The notes below the pieces were generated by a model. It made no database searches. It saw nothing but the letters and a program-made list of their open reading frames with translations, and was not told the origin of the DNA. Shown one piece after another: positions 9,487 to 17,775 of a stretch of DNA of 64,000 bases. The stretch covers positions 62,001 to 126,000 of the forward strand of contig NZ_JAVRIC010000006.1 in the NCBI RefSeq assembly GCF_031846245.1. The letters are read 5' to 3'. This DNA comes from Banduia mediterranea (lineage in GTDB: Bacteria > Pseudomonadota > Gammaproteobacteria > Nevskiales > Nevskiaceae). Every line of letters starts with the position of its first letter. Position 1 is the first letter of the stretch. The translations under genes and the position numbers were made by a program.

Positions 9487-10719
9487 TCACTGCTTCGAGT
9501 CGTCGTTCTTGGCGTTGGGTGGTGTTGCGCCTTTCGGGGATTCACCGGGTTTGATCGGGGTTTCCGGTTGCCAGGGCCGGGGCGCGACTGCGGAGCCCGG
9601 CTTGGCGTGCTGGAGGCCTTCGACGATGAGCTTGTCGCCCTGCTTGAGACCTTGCTCCACGATCCAGCGATCGCCCACGGTATTGCCGAGTTCGACCACG
9701 ATTTGCTCGGCCTTGTAGCCCGGTTTTCCGTCGCCGCCGGCCGGCACCACCAGGCTCACCAGGGCCTGGCCGGCGCTGTTGCGCTGAATCGCCTGCTGCG
9801 GGACGGTGATCGCGTTTTCGGAGACCGCCTGCTCGATGCGGACGCGAACATAGGCGCCCGGCAGCAGTTCCCCGTCCGGATTGGGGAACAGGCCGCGCAG
9901 CGACACCTGGGCGGTATCGGGATCCACGCTGACATCGGAGAACAGCAGCTTGCCGCCATGCGGGTATTCCTCGCCGTGGTCGGTGACCAGGCGCACCTGC
10001 GCCGCCTCGCGGCCCACGCGCTTGATCTTGCCGGCCTCGAAGCGACGGCGCAGGTCGTTGAGGTCCGCGGCGGACTGGGTGAAGTCCGCATAGATCGGGT
10101 CGAGCTGGCGGATGGTGGCCAGCAGCGTGGCTTCGCCTTCGCCGACCAGCGCGCCTTCGGTGACCAGCGCGCGGCCGATACGGCCGGAAATGGGCGCCTT
10201 GACCGAAGCGTAGTCCAGATTGATGCGTGCAGTGTCGAGATTGGCCCGGGCCGCATCCACTTGCGCCTGAGTCTGTTTCTGCGCGGCGACCGCATCGTCG
10301 TATTCCTGCCGGCTGACGGCATTGGAGTCGATCAGCGTTGCGTAGCGCTTGGCCAGCGCCTGCGCCTGGAAGGCATCGGCCTGGGCCTGCGCCAGGGCCG
10401 CCCTGGCGTTGTTGTAGGCGGCTCGCAGCGGCGCCGGATCGATCTGGAACAACACCTGATCGGCCTTGACCTCGCTGCCCTCTTCGAACTTGCGTTCCAG
10501 CACGATGCCGGACACCCGCGCCCGCACCTGGGCGACGCGCGTCGGCGACAGGCGGCCCGGCAGTTCGTTGATGATCGGCACCGGCCCGGCTTTCACCGTG
10601 ACGATGCCGACTTTTGCCGGCGGGGGAGGAGCATGCTCCTCCCCCGTACCGCAGGCGGCAAGCAGCAAGCCCAGGCTGGCCGCGAATGACAGGCAATAAA
10701 GGCGCGAAAGCGTGGCCAT
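9487..10719 (-). CDS. RND efflux periplasmic adaptor (membrane fusion lipoprotein)
   Basis: The 410-residue protein has a signal peptide ending in the lipobox LAAC and a Pro-rich linker. The usual adaptor domains follow: a lipoyl half (LSPTRVAQVRARVSG), an alpha-helical hairpin rich in Ala/Gln, the second lipoyl half (YASVKAPISGRIGRA), and beta-barrel and membrane-proximal domains. It links the RND pump to the outer-membrane channel. The ATG at 10719 was chosen because it begins the signal peptide. It is the first gene of the three-gene operon and reads away from the divergent TetR regulator. Confidence 0.93.
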   Translation of the reverse strand: MATLSRLYCLSFAASLGLLLAACGTGEEHAPPPPAKVGIVTVKAGPVPIINELPGRLSPTRVAQVRARVSGIVLERKFEEGSEVKADQVLFQIDPAPLRAAYNNARAALAQAQADAFQAQALAKRYATLIDSNAVSRQEYDDAVAAQKQTQAQVDAARANLDTARINLDYASVKAPISGRIGRALVTEGALVGEGEATLLATIRQLDPIYADFTQSAADLNDLRRRFEAGKIKRVGREAAQVRLVTDHGEEYPHGGKLLFSDVSVDPDTAQVSLRGLFPNPDGELLPGAYVRVRIEQAVSENAITVPQQAIQRNSAGQALVSLVVPAGGDGKPGYKAEQIVVELGNTVGDRWIVEQGLKQGDKLIVEGLQHAKPGSAVAPRPWQPETPIKPGESPKGATPPNAKNDDSKQ

Positions 10720-10820
10720 GGCGATAGATCGGTCCGGGGCGAAAAAGTGGGAACAAAACAGGCCAAGCTCGCGGACGAACAATGGGACGCCGTGCGCAGG
10801 GAAATTGACCAGGCCGCTAA

Positions 10821-10848
10821 TTTACAAACATTCGCGGATGTTTGTAAA
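10821..10848. promoter_or_regulatory. AcrR-like operator palindrome between efflux operon and regulator
   Basis: Two perfect 11-base inverted arms (10821-10831 TTTACAAACAT and 10838-10848) flank a 6-base core; read as a 28-bp palindrome there is one mismatch pair. The half site resembles the TACATACATT half of the E. coli AcrR operator. It lies in the 265-bp gap between the divergent adaptor gene and the TetR-family gene. A weak rightward promoter (TTGTAA at 10842, TAGAGT at 10866, 18-base spacing) would be covered by bound repressor, which fits autoregulation plus repression of the pump operon. Confidence 0.75.
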
Positions 10849-10984
10849 CAGGCAAGTCAATCAACTAGAGTATCAGCGCTTATCTCTTGCGTTGTGCAGG
10901 AAATTCCGATGGCCCTGGGGGGCGTGTCCGGAAAAGGTTTTTTGGCGGAATTAGCGCCTCAGCTCGGAGGGGACGTAGGCTCGT

Positions 10985-11620
10985 ATGGCCAGGCGAACGA
11001 AAGAAGAGGCGATTCAGACTCGCGAATCGATACTCGACGCGGCCGAAGACGTCTTTCGCGAAAAGGGAGTGTCGCGCAGCAGCCTTGAAGAGGTGGCACG
11101 CAGGGCCGGTTGTACGCGCGGCGCGGTCTACTGGCACTTCGCCAACAAGCGCGAGCTATTGCTCGCGATGTGCCGGCGCATGGACGCGACGATTGCGATT
11201 CATCGTGAACAGATGCAGAGAGCGGCGGTGGACGATCCGATCGGCGCTTTACGCAACTTCTTGCGATACATCGTCGGCGATCTGCTGCGCGATCCGCATG
11301 CGCGCAAGGTGCTGGACATCATCTATCACCGCTGCGAATACGTGGACGAGATGCGCGAGTTCACGGAAATTCTGGACAACGAGTTCGATTCCAAGCATCA
11401 GGAGATCGAGCAGCTGTTCACTTGCGGACAGGCGCGCGGCCAGATCCGCCCTGATCTGCCGCCCAAACTCTGTGCCAAGATGACGCACTCCCTGCTTGGC
11501 GGCATCCTGCATGACAGCTTGCAGGACGCCGGCCCCAACCGCCGTTTCGCGGCTTTCAGCAATATGCAGGTGGTGGACTTTCTGTTCGAAAGCCTCGGCT
11601 ACCGGGCGGCCGCTGCATAA
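10985..11620 (+). CDS. TetR-family repressor, AcrR-like
   Basis: The 211-residue protein has an N-terminal TetR helix-turn-helix (residues about 10-57), with the typical ILDAAEDVFREKG, SLEEVARRAGCTRGAVYWHF and NKRELLLA segments. Its C-terminal domain resembles the AcrR/TtgR ligand-binding domain. The gene is divergent from the RND efflux operon with a palindromic operator between, the classical arrangement for a drug-responsive local repressor. A GGAGGGG sequence lies about 11 bases before the ATG. Ligands cannot be inferred. Confidence 0.93.
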   Translation: MARRTKEEAIQTRESILDAAEDVFREKGVSRSSLEEVARRAGCTRGAVYWHFANKRELLLAMCRRMDATIAIHREQMQRAAVDDPIGALRNFLRYIVGDLLRDPHARKVLDIIYHRCEYVDEMREFTEILDNEFDSKHQEIEQLFTCGQARGQIRPDLPPKLCAKMTHSLLGGILHDSLQDAGPNRRFAAFSNMQVVDFLFESLGYRAAAA

Positions 11621-11697
11621 AATATCGATTCGTGATCGATATGGCCACGCTGAAAGCGCCACGGGCGGCCGAGCGGTTTGCTTTTTTGACGCCGCGC

Positions 11698-11848
11698 TAA
11701 CGGCCATGCCGCCAAGCGGCACCCCGCAGTATGAATCTGCTGCGGCATGGCCGTTGCCCTCACCCACCGCTCGCATTCACGAGCGGCCCCCCTCTCCCGC
11801 AGGCGGGCGAGGGTAGCTCGGCATCACGCCGCGCGTGATTCACGTTAA
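11698..11848 (+). repeat. Dispersed structured repeat, copy 1
   Basis: About 150 bp beginning at TAACGGCCATGCCGC, 78 bases after the TetR stop codon. It contains four nested hairpins: an outer GGCCATGCCGC/GCGGCATGGCC pair, CCGCTCGC/GCGAGCGG-like, CCTCTCCCGC/CGGGCGAGG, and ATCACGC/GCGTGAT at the end. It is nearly identical to the copies at 17351, 39787 and 62155 and in the same orientation. It lies between convergent genes. It is probably a non-coding REP/MITE-like element; open frames across it recur in each copy but are not gene-like. Confidence 0.8.
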
Positions 11849-11854
11849 GGCGAT

Positions 11855-12298
11855 TCACCCGCCGAGACGGTTGCCGCGGTAGATCACATGGCGGGACGCG
11901 GTCTTTGCCTTGGCTTCGTCGGTCCGGCTCTGTTCCGCCGGAGCACCCCGATACCAGGCGGTGGCCGCTGCGTCGCGGCGGGCCTTGGATTTTTCGACAT
12001 GAAGGCGCGACTGGGCCCGGCCGACCGCAGCCCTGAGCGCGTCCATCAGGGCTGTAGGGCGGATCGGCCGCGAGAAATCGGCATCGCTGCAGCACGTGCG
12101 GTTGCTGGTGTAGCGGATCACCGCACGCTCGTCCTCTGGCCAATGCCCGGTGACGACGTCGACGATGCTGATGTCGGCGGCGGCGGTCGTCCATTCGAGT
12201 TCGGCTGTCAGGGCGTGGGCCGCGATGTTGACGGCCGAGACGATCGCCGAGCGTTCGGACTCCGGCACGCCGAGGAAACTGATCGTCAGTATGGCCAT
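11855..12298 (-). CDS. Unknown protein with a possible degenerate receiver-like domain
   Basis: A 147-residue protein I do not recognise by family name. The first ~100 residues alternate hydrophobic strands and helices (MAILTISFLGV, ISIVDVVTGHW) and end in a FSRPIRPTALMDAL motif. That motif is reminiscent of the KP-I/F region of response-regulator receiver folds, but the usual phosphoacceptor pocket is not evident. The C-terminal third is Ala/Arg/Lys-rich and probably disordered. It follows the chalcone-isomerase-like gene on the same strand, with a terminator between, so it is likely a separate unit. Confidence 0.55.
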   Translation of the reverse strand: MAILTISFLGVPESERSAIVSAVNIAAHALTAELEWTTAAADISIVDVVTGHWPEDERAVIRYTSNRTCCSDADFSRPIRPTALMDALRAAVGRAQSRLHVEKSKARRDAAATAWYRGAPAEQSRTDEAKAKTASRHVIYRGNRLGG

Positions 12299-12361
12299 CT
12301 GCGTTCCATGGGGTTTGACATTCCTTGGCCAGCAATAAGGGTGCCATGCGCATGTGTGGCC

Positions 12362-12394
12362 AAAAAAAAGGCCGCTCGTCGGAACGGCGGCCCC
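12362..12394 (-). terminator. Rho-independent terminator after the chalcone-isomerase-fold gene
   Basis: Read leftward, a GGCCGC...GCGGCC stem with an inner CGT/ACG pairing is followed by eight T residues. It lies 22 bases beyond the stop codon at 12416. Confidence 0.8.
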
Positions 12395-12415
12395 GCGGCA
12401 GGTGTTGGTTGCGGT

Positions 12416-12982
12416 TCAGCCTTTGAGCATCGCCTTCTTCAGATCGGCCTGGACCGGATGTTCACCCAACCAGATCTTCAGCAGCGCGGAGGACAGATCA
12501 GCCCCCTGAACCGCGTCAAGCTTGCGGTCCTCGAAGACAATGCCGGTGCTGCCATCGGCGGCGAAATCGAGCTTGAGTTCGTCACCTTCCTCCACCGAGC
12601 CCACCTCACGGAACAGGCTATCGAGTTCTTCGAGCTTGGGTTGCAGCGCGGTCAGCTCATCCTCGCTGAGGTTCTTTTCGACCCCTTCGTGAAACGCACC
12701 CATGAGGGTGTCGGCGCTGAGGCTGCGCTTCATCACCAGCGTGACGCGGCGCGGTTCCTGGGCATCGATCACCGCTGCGGCGTCGCTGGTTTTCCGGGGT
12801 AGGTAAAGGGCTGCGACATAGACGTCGGCGATGATGTACTTCTTGCGCAGGCCTGCACCGTTGAGTACAAGTTCGGTGCCGTCCACGCTGGCCGTGTCCT
12901 TGATGTCCACACCGGCCACCTTGGCGGCGAAGGCGCTGGTCGCCACACCGACGATGGCGAAAGCCATGATCAGTTTTTTCAT
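12416..12982 (-). CDS. Exported chalcone-isomerase-fold protein
   Basis: The 188-residue protein has a clear Sec signal peptide (MKKLIMAFAIVGVATSAFA). It is followed by the chalcone isomerase-like domain seen in many bacterial periplasmic proteins: VAGVDIKDTASVDG, LVLNGAGLRKKYIIADVYVAALYLP, and a central helix-rich part including FHEGVEKNLS. Bacterial members are not flavonoid enzymes; some bind fatty acids, and the role here is unknown. It is single-gene, divergent from the GNAT pseudogene, with a strong terminator downstream. Confidence 0.85.
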   Translation of the reverse strand: MKKLIMAFAIVGVATSAFAAKVAGVDIKDTASVDGTELVLNGAGLRKKYIIADVYVAALYLPRKTSDAAAVIDAQEPRRVTLVMKRSLSADTLMGAFHEGVEKNLSEDELTALQPKLEELDSLFREVGSVEEGDELKLDFAADGSTGIVFEDRKLDAVQGADLSSALLKIWLGEHPVQADLKKAMLKG

Positions 12983-13103
12983 GGTCCGTTCCTCAAGATC
13001 GCATCGAGAAGTCGACGGTCACTGTAGATCAGGCAAGCTGAATACCGGCGGACCGTCGCACGGTGCGGCGCAGAGAGTACGGGCAGGCTATCGTGTACCC
13101 GCC

Positions 13104-13701
13104 ATGAATGCATTTGAATTACGGACCGAGCGGCTGCTGATTCGTGCCTGGAGCAAGGATGATCGCGCCGGCTTTTCCCGCCTGGTCTCCGATCCGAAAA
13201 TCTGCAAATGATGCGCTTCATCAACGGCGGGCAGCCGATGAGCGAGGCGCTCAGCGAGCACTTTCTGTCGCGCCAGCAACGCAGTCTTGCGCACACCGGA
13301 ACCTGTATCGGCGCGATGCTGCAGGTCGACACCGGCGAGCTGATCGGCGTCGCCGGAATGCAAGCTTTGGACCGTGTGGCGCGCCTCGATCTGGCGAGGT
13401 GGGTGTCGCCGGCCCACTGGCGCCGTGGCTACGCGATCGAGGCCGCCGTGGCGGTCTGTCGCGATGCCTTCGAACGCTTGCGCCAGCCCTTGTGTTCGCT
13501 GCGATCGATCGCGAAAACACCGCATCCCGGGCCGTTGCGCGCAAGCTGGGCATGCGCTTCGAGTCGGCCGTCGTCGCCAGCGACCATGCATCGTGGCGCT
13601 TGCCATCGCCGATCGATGTGTACAGCCTGCGGCCCGCGCAACGCTTCATTTCAGCCCCCATGAAGGAACAGCCCCCGAATCCTCATGTCGACCGAACTTG
13701 A
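13104..13701 (+). pseudogene. GNAT acetyltransferase pseudogene with two frameshifts
   Basis: The remains of a RimJ/RimL-type GNAT N-acetyltransferase lie in three frames. The N-terminus (MNAFELRTERLLIRAWSKDD) runs to a stop at 13211, ending DPKICK. The middle section begins at 13208 in another frame (MMRFINGGQPMSE, then WVSPAHWRRGYAIEAAVAV). The acetyl-CoA-binding C-terminus resumes in a third frame from about 13490 (VFAAIDRENTASRAVARKLG). A one-base loss near 13205 and another indel near 13489 would explain this. It is either a decayed gene or two assembly errors. The last frame overlaps the next gene by 17 bases. Confidence 0.75.
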
Positions 13702-14920
13702 TATCGAATTCGTGCGTACGCAATTCCCCGCGTTCGCCGAACCCAGCCTCGCAGGCTCCGCCTTCTTCGAGAATGCCGGTGGCTCCTACGCCTGCCGCCA
13801 GGTGATCGATCGCCTTGGCGAGTACTACCGGCGCTTGAAGGTTCAGCCGCATGGCGGCTACGCAGCGTCCCGTGAGGCGGGGCAGTGGATGGATCAGGCC
13901 TACGAACGGCTCGCACCGTATCTCGGCGTGCCGCCCGACTGGCTGCACTTCGGCCCGTCGACCTCGCAGAACACCTACGTGCTGGCTCAGGCTGCGCGCA
14001 AGCGCCTGCGACGCGGTGACGAGATCATCGTCAGCCAGCAGGACCATGAAGCCAATGGCGGTGTCTGGCGGCAACTGTCTGATGACGGTGTGGTGGTCCG
14101 CGATTGGAACGTGGACCCGCGCAGCGGCCGCCTGGACCCTGCGGTGCTGGCGACGCTGATCACGCCGCGCACGCGGCTGCTGGCGTTTCCGCATTGCTCG
14201 AACATCGTGGCCGAGATCAATCCGGTGCGGGCGATCGTGGCGCAGGCCCGCGCTGCCGGTGTGTGGACCGTGGTCGACGCCGTGTCCTATGCCGGTCATG
14301 GTTTTGCGGATCTTGCGGAGCTGGATGCCGACGCCTATCTGTTGTCGATGTACAAGACCTTCGGTCCGCATCAGGGGCTGATGGCGCTGCGCCCGGCGTT
14401 CCTGGACTGGCTCGGCAATGAAGGCCACTACTTCAACGCCCAGCAGCCTCGCAGACGCATGGTGCCGGCAGGGCCCGATCATGCGCAGGTCGCGGCGGCG
14501 GCCGGTGTCGCCGAGTATTTCGACGCGCTGGATGCGCACCATTATCCCTCGGCCGACCCCGCGCACCGCGCACCGCGCATTCGGGCCTTGCTGAGGGCTG
14601 CCGAACGGCCACTGCTGCAGAAACTGCTGGATGCGGTGAAGGATCGCCCGGCACTGCGCCTGCTCGGGCCGGCGGATGCGGCGCGGCGCGCAGCGACCGT
14701 GGCGCTTCAGGTGACCAGCGGTTCGCCGGCCGATGTGGTCGCCAAGCTCGCCGAACGCGGAATCATGGCCGGCGCCGGACACTTCTATTCGGTGCGTCTG
14801 CTCGAAGCGATGGGTCTTGCGCCCGATCCCGGCGTGCTGAGACTGTCGTTCGTGCACTACACCAGCGCGGCCGACGTCGATCGGCTGATCGACGCCCTGA
14901 ACATCGTGCTGCCGCGCTGA
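13685..14920 (+). CDS. Class V aminotransferase (cysteine-desulfurase-like)
   Basis: The 411-residue PLP enzyme is of fold type I. Visible features are a substrate-loop region FFENAGGSYACRQV, the PLP-phosphate segment FGPSTSQNTYVL, the QDHEANGG motif, the aspartate strand TVVDAVSYAGHG, and the Schiff-base lysine in SMYKTFGPHQ. The C-terminal small domain includes GIMAGAGHFYSVRLLEAMG. It resembles the CsdA/SufS/selenocysteine-lyase group and isopenicillin-N-epimerase-like proteins, but no SufE or Isc genes are nearby, so substrate and reaction stay open. The ATG at 13685 gives a full-length N-terminus. Confidence 0.85.
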   Translation: MSTELDIEFVRTQFPAFAEPSLAGSAFFENAGGSYACRQVIDRLGEYYRRLKVQPHGGYAASREAGQWMDQAYERLAPYLGVPPDWLHFGPSTSQNTYVLAQAARKRLRRGDEIIVSQQDHEANGGVWRQLSDDGVVVRDWNVDPRSGRLDPAVLATLITPRTRLLAFPHCSNIVAEINPVRAIVAQARAAGVWTVVDAVSYAGHGFADLAELDADAYLLSMYKTFGPHQGLMALRPAFLDWLGNEGHYFNAQQPRRRMVPAGPDHAQVAAAAGVAEYFDALDAHHYPSADPAHRAPRIRALLRAAERPLLQKLLDAVKDRPALRLLGPADAARRAATVALQVTSGSPADVVAKLAERGIMAGAGHFYSVRLLEAMGLAPDPGVLRLSFVHYTSAADVDRLIDALNIVLPR

Positions 14921-14957
14921 GTACCCGATGGCGCGGCTTCGGACGGGCGCAGGCTTT

Positions 14958-16145
14958 TCAGTACATCTCGATCGCGACTGCGACCGCTTCGCCGCCACCG
15001 ATGCACAGCGAGGCGATACCGCGGCGGCCGCCGGTCTTGCGCAACGCGCCGATCAGCGTGGTCAGGATGCGCGCGCCACTGGCGCCGATCGGATGGCCCA
15101 GCGCGCAGGCGCCGCCGTGGATGTTGACGATGTCGTGCGGCAATTCGTGCTCCTTCATCGCTGCCATCGTGACCACTGCGAACGCCTCGTTGATCTCCCA
15201 CAGGTCGACATCGCCGACGGTCCAGCCGATCCGCTCCAGCAGGGCGCTGATCGCGTACACCGGCGCGATCGTGAATTCCGAAGGCAGACGCGCATGCGAG
15301 GCGTGGCCGACGATCCGTGCGAGCGGCGCAATACCGCGCTTTTCGGATTCCGACTGGCTCATCAGCACCACGGCTGCGGCGCCGTCCGAGATCGAACTGG
15401 CATTGGCGGCGGTGACGGTGCCCCCCTTTTCGAACGCCGGCTTGAGCAGCGGGATCTTGTCCGGGCGCGCCTTGCCGGGTTGCTCGTCGTGACGGATCGT
15501 GGTCGATCCGCCTCGGCCGGGCACCTCAACCGGGGTGGTCTCGAAATCGAAGCTACCGTCCTGATTGGCGGCCAGGGCGCGGCGCAGGGACTCGATCGCG
15601 AAGGCGTCCTGATCCTCGCGGGTGTACTCGTAGCGTTCAACGGCACGTTCGGCGAACACGCCCATCGGCGTGTGCCTCTGATAGGCGTCTTCGAGTCCGT
15701 CCAATGCCATGTGGTCGTAGACGGTGTTGTGGCCGTAGCGATAGCCGGCACGGGCACGCGCCAGCAGATACGGGGCGTTGCTCATGCTTTCCATGCCGCC
15801 GGCCACCATCACCCCGGCCGTGCCGGCCTTGATCAGGTCATGCGACAGCATCACGGCCTTGAGCCCCGAACCGCACATCTTGCTGATCTGCGTGGCGCCG
15901 GCGCTGTCCGGAAGACCGGCGCCGCGCGCAGCCTGGCGCGCGGGCGCCTGTCCCAGGCCTGCGATCAGGCAGCAGCCGAAGATCACTTCTTCGATGGCCT
16001 CCGGCTTCAATCCGGACCGTTCTACGGCCGCTCGAATCGCGCTCGCGCCCAGTTGCGGCGCGCTCAACGGGGCCAATTCCCCGAGCATGCCGCCCATGGG
16101 CGTGCGCGCGACGGAGGTGATGACGATGGAGCCAGGGTCTGACAT
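14958..16145 (-). CDS. Acetyl-CoA C-acetyltransferase (thiolase)
   Basis: The 395-residue thiolase is full length. The nucleophilic cysteine is in SKMCGSGLKAV (near residue 89). The NEAF segment is in LWEINEAFAV, the catalytic histidine in GACALGHPIGASG, and the second cysteine in SLCIGGGEAVA. It catalyses the reversible condensation of two acetyl-CoA or thiolysis of 3-ketoacyl-CoA. The ATG at 16145 has a GGGAGA-type ribosome site just upstream; in-frame extension upstream looks non-conserved. It is divergent from the leucine dehydrogenase gene, a pairing that fits amino-acid or short-chain acyl-CoA catabolism. Confidence 0.93.
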   Translation of the reverse strand: MSDPGSIVITSVARTPMGGMLGELAPLSAPQLGASAIRAAVERSGLKPEAIEEVIFGCCLIAGLGQAPARQAARGAGLPDSAGATQISKMCGSGLKAVMLSHDLIKAGTAGVMVAGGMESMSNAPYLLARARAGYRYGHNTVYDHMALDGLEDAYQRHTPMGVFAERAVERYEYTREDQDAFAIESLRRALAANQDGSFDFETTPVEVPGRGGSTTIRHDEQPGKARPDKIPLLKPAFEKGGTVTAANASSISDGAAAVVLMSQSESEKRGIAPLARIVGHASHARLPSEFTIAPVYAISALLERIGWTVGDVDLWEINEAFAVVTMAAMKEHELPHDIVNIHGGACALGHPIGASGARILTTLIGALRKTGGRRGIASLCIGGGEAVAVAIEMY

Positions 16146-16299
16146 GGGGGAATCTCCCGGACATTGCGGATGCGGTTTGTCCATTATGCCATTACGCCGC
16201 ATCCGAGCGCGGTCAAAGCTGCCCGAAAACACGGTGTGACGCAGGGGTTCGGGATAAACTGCGCGGCTTTCTGCACAGCCTTCGCGACGGCATACCCAC

Positions 16300-17352
16300 A
16301 TGGCGATCTTCACGCATCCCGAATTCGACGGACATGAACTGGTGGCCTTCCACCGCGACGAGAGGAGCGGCTTGTCTGCGATCATCGCGGTTCACAACAG
16401 CAATCTCGGCAAGGCCCTGGGCGGCTGCCGGATGTGGCCCTATGCCTCGGAGGCCGAGGCGATCACCGACGTGCTGCGGCTGTCTCGTGGCATGACCTAC
16501 AAGGCGGCGCTGGCCAATCTGCCGCAAGGCGGCGGCAAGAGCGTGATCATCGGTGATCCGCGTCGTGACAAGACACCGCAGATGATGCGCGCGATGGGGC
16601 AGTTCGTGGAGTCGCTCGCCGGGCGGTACTACATTGCCGAGGATTCCGGCACCAGCGTCGCGGACATCCATGAAATGGCGGGCGTTACCCGTTATGTCGG
16701 CGGGCTTGCCGATGCGCGTGCACAGGCCGAAGGCCGTACCGGCGATCCGTCCCCGGCCACGGCCTACGGTGTATTCGTCGGACTCAAGGCGGCGGTTCGC
16801 CATCGCCTCGGTCGCGACGATCTGGCAGACCTGCACGTCGCGATCCAAGGTGTCGGCAACGTCGGCTATCGTCTGGCGCGACATCTGCACGAAGCCGGGG
16901 CGCGCCTCACCGTCACCGACCTCCACGCGCCGCATGTGCAGCGCTGCATCGATGAATTCGGAGCGGTATCGGTCGGCATGGACGAGATCCATGCCGTCGA
17001 TGCCGAGGTGTTTGCTCCTTGCGCGCTGGGCGCGATTCTCAACGACACCACGATTCCGCAGCTCAGGCCCCGCATCGTCGCGGGCGCCGCCAACAATCAG
17101 CTGGCGCGCCCTGCGCATGATGCGGAACTGAAGGCGCGCGGTGTTCTTTACGCGCCGGACTACGTCATCAACGCTGGCGGCATCATCGACATCTACTACG
17201 AAGGCGAGGCTTATCGCTGGGATACGGTCCGACAGCACCTCGACCGGATCGGCGACACCCTGCGCACGATTTTCGAGCGTGCCGAGCTCGAAAGTGGCGC
17301 CACCGGCGCCATCGCGGATCTGCTGGCCGAAGAGCGTTTCAAGCGCGTCTGA
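16300..17352 (+). CDS. Leucine/valine dehydrogenase-type amino acid dehydrogenase
   Basis: The 350-residue Glu/Leu/Phe/Val dehydrogenase performs NAD-dependent oxidative deamination of branched-chain amino acids. Substrate-binding and catalytic lysines sit in MTYKAALANLPQGGGKSV. The Rossmann motif is QGVGNVGYRLA. The AANNQLA and YVINAGGIID segments are typical. The length (about 350) matches leucine dehydrogenase rather than longer glutamate dehydrogenases. The stop TGA coincides with the first bases of the dispersed repeat copy 2. The exact substrate (Leu, Val or Phe) cannot be fixed from sequence. Confidence 0.88.
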   Translation: MAIFTHPEFDGHELVAFHRDERSGLSAIIAVHNSNLGKALGGCRMWPYASEAEAITDVLRLSRGMTYKAALANLPQGGGKSVIIGDPRRDKTPQMMRAMGQFVESLAGRYYIAEDSGTSVADIHEMAGVTRYVGGLADARAQAEGRTGDPSPATAYGVFVGLKAAVRHRLGRDDLADLHVAIQGVGNVGYRLARHLHEAGARLTVTDLHAPHVQRCIDEFGAVSVGMDEIHAVDAEVFAPCALGAILNDTTIPQLRPRIVAGAANNQLARPAHDAELKARGVLYAPDYVINAGGIIDIYYEGEAYRWDTVRQHLDRIGDTLRTIFERAELESGATGAIADLLAEERFKRV

Positions 17353-17497
17353 CGGCCATGCCGCGAGCGGCACCTCGCACAATGAATCGCCTGCGGCATG
17401 GCTGTTCCCCTCACCGACCGCTCGCATTCGCGAACGGCCCCCTCTCCCGCAGGCGGGCGAGGGCAGGTGGCATCACGCGGCGCGTGATTCACGTCAT
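17351..17497 (+). repeat. Dispersed structured repeat, copy 2
   Basis: Same element as at 11698, 39787 and 62155, here starting within the leucine dehydrogenase stop codon (TGACGGCCATGCCGC). The four internal hairpins are all present; the terminal ATCACGC/GCGTGAT stem is intact. It may serve as a 3' mRNA end structure. Confidence 0.8.
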
Positions 17498-17775
17498 GCG
17501 GTAGGGTTCGCGGCGCTTTCCGCCTCGGCTTGCTTCACCAGCGCACCGGTGTTCATGAGATATTTTCTTACAAATGCGCGCGACGTCGGGCATACGGATT
17601 GCGTGCTTACACGGCATTGTATTGATAAGGGGGAAGGTTCCCGCCCGGGAACCGACACTCGAGCTGGGGGATCAGCAACCGAAATCGCGTCGCTCCACAG
17701 TAGGGCGTGCGCCGATGTTGCCGGTCGAGAAACGCCCATGCGGGCAACGATGACAATCTCGAGAGTGAGCGTCGA
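17353..17775. other. 423-bp gap: repeat copy 2 plus upstream region of the exoprotease
   Basis: The first 145 bases are the dispersed repeat. The rest (17498-17775) has an AT-richer patch near 17556-17635, including TTGCGT at 17599 and TGATAA at about 17623, a possible weak promoter for the protease gene. I see no convincing gene here; open frames on both strands lack gene-like composition. Confidence 0.5.

Noticed and set aside
7813-10689. 958-residue open frame on the plus strand
   Set aside because: It is a shadow of the RND pump and adaptor genes: composition is His/Arg/Gln/Gly-heavy, no domain is visible, and the minus-strand genes are clearly real.
11249-11776. Minus-strand frames starting VGEGNGHAA in the repeats (also near 17427 and 62223)
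   Set aside because: The similar N-termini come from the dispersed repeat being read in the same frame; they run antisense into real genes and have no domain character.
17494-17739. 81-residue minus-strand frame in the protease upstream region
   Set aside because: No ribosome site or conserved motif; it overlaps the repeat and the likely promoter region.
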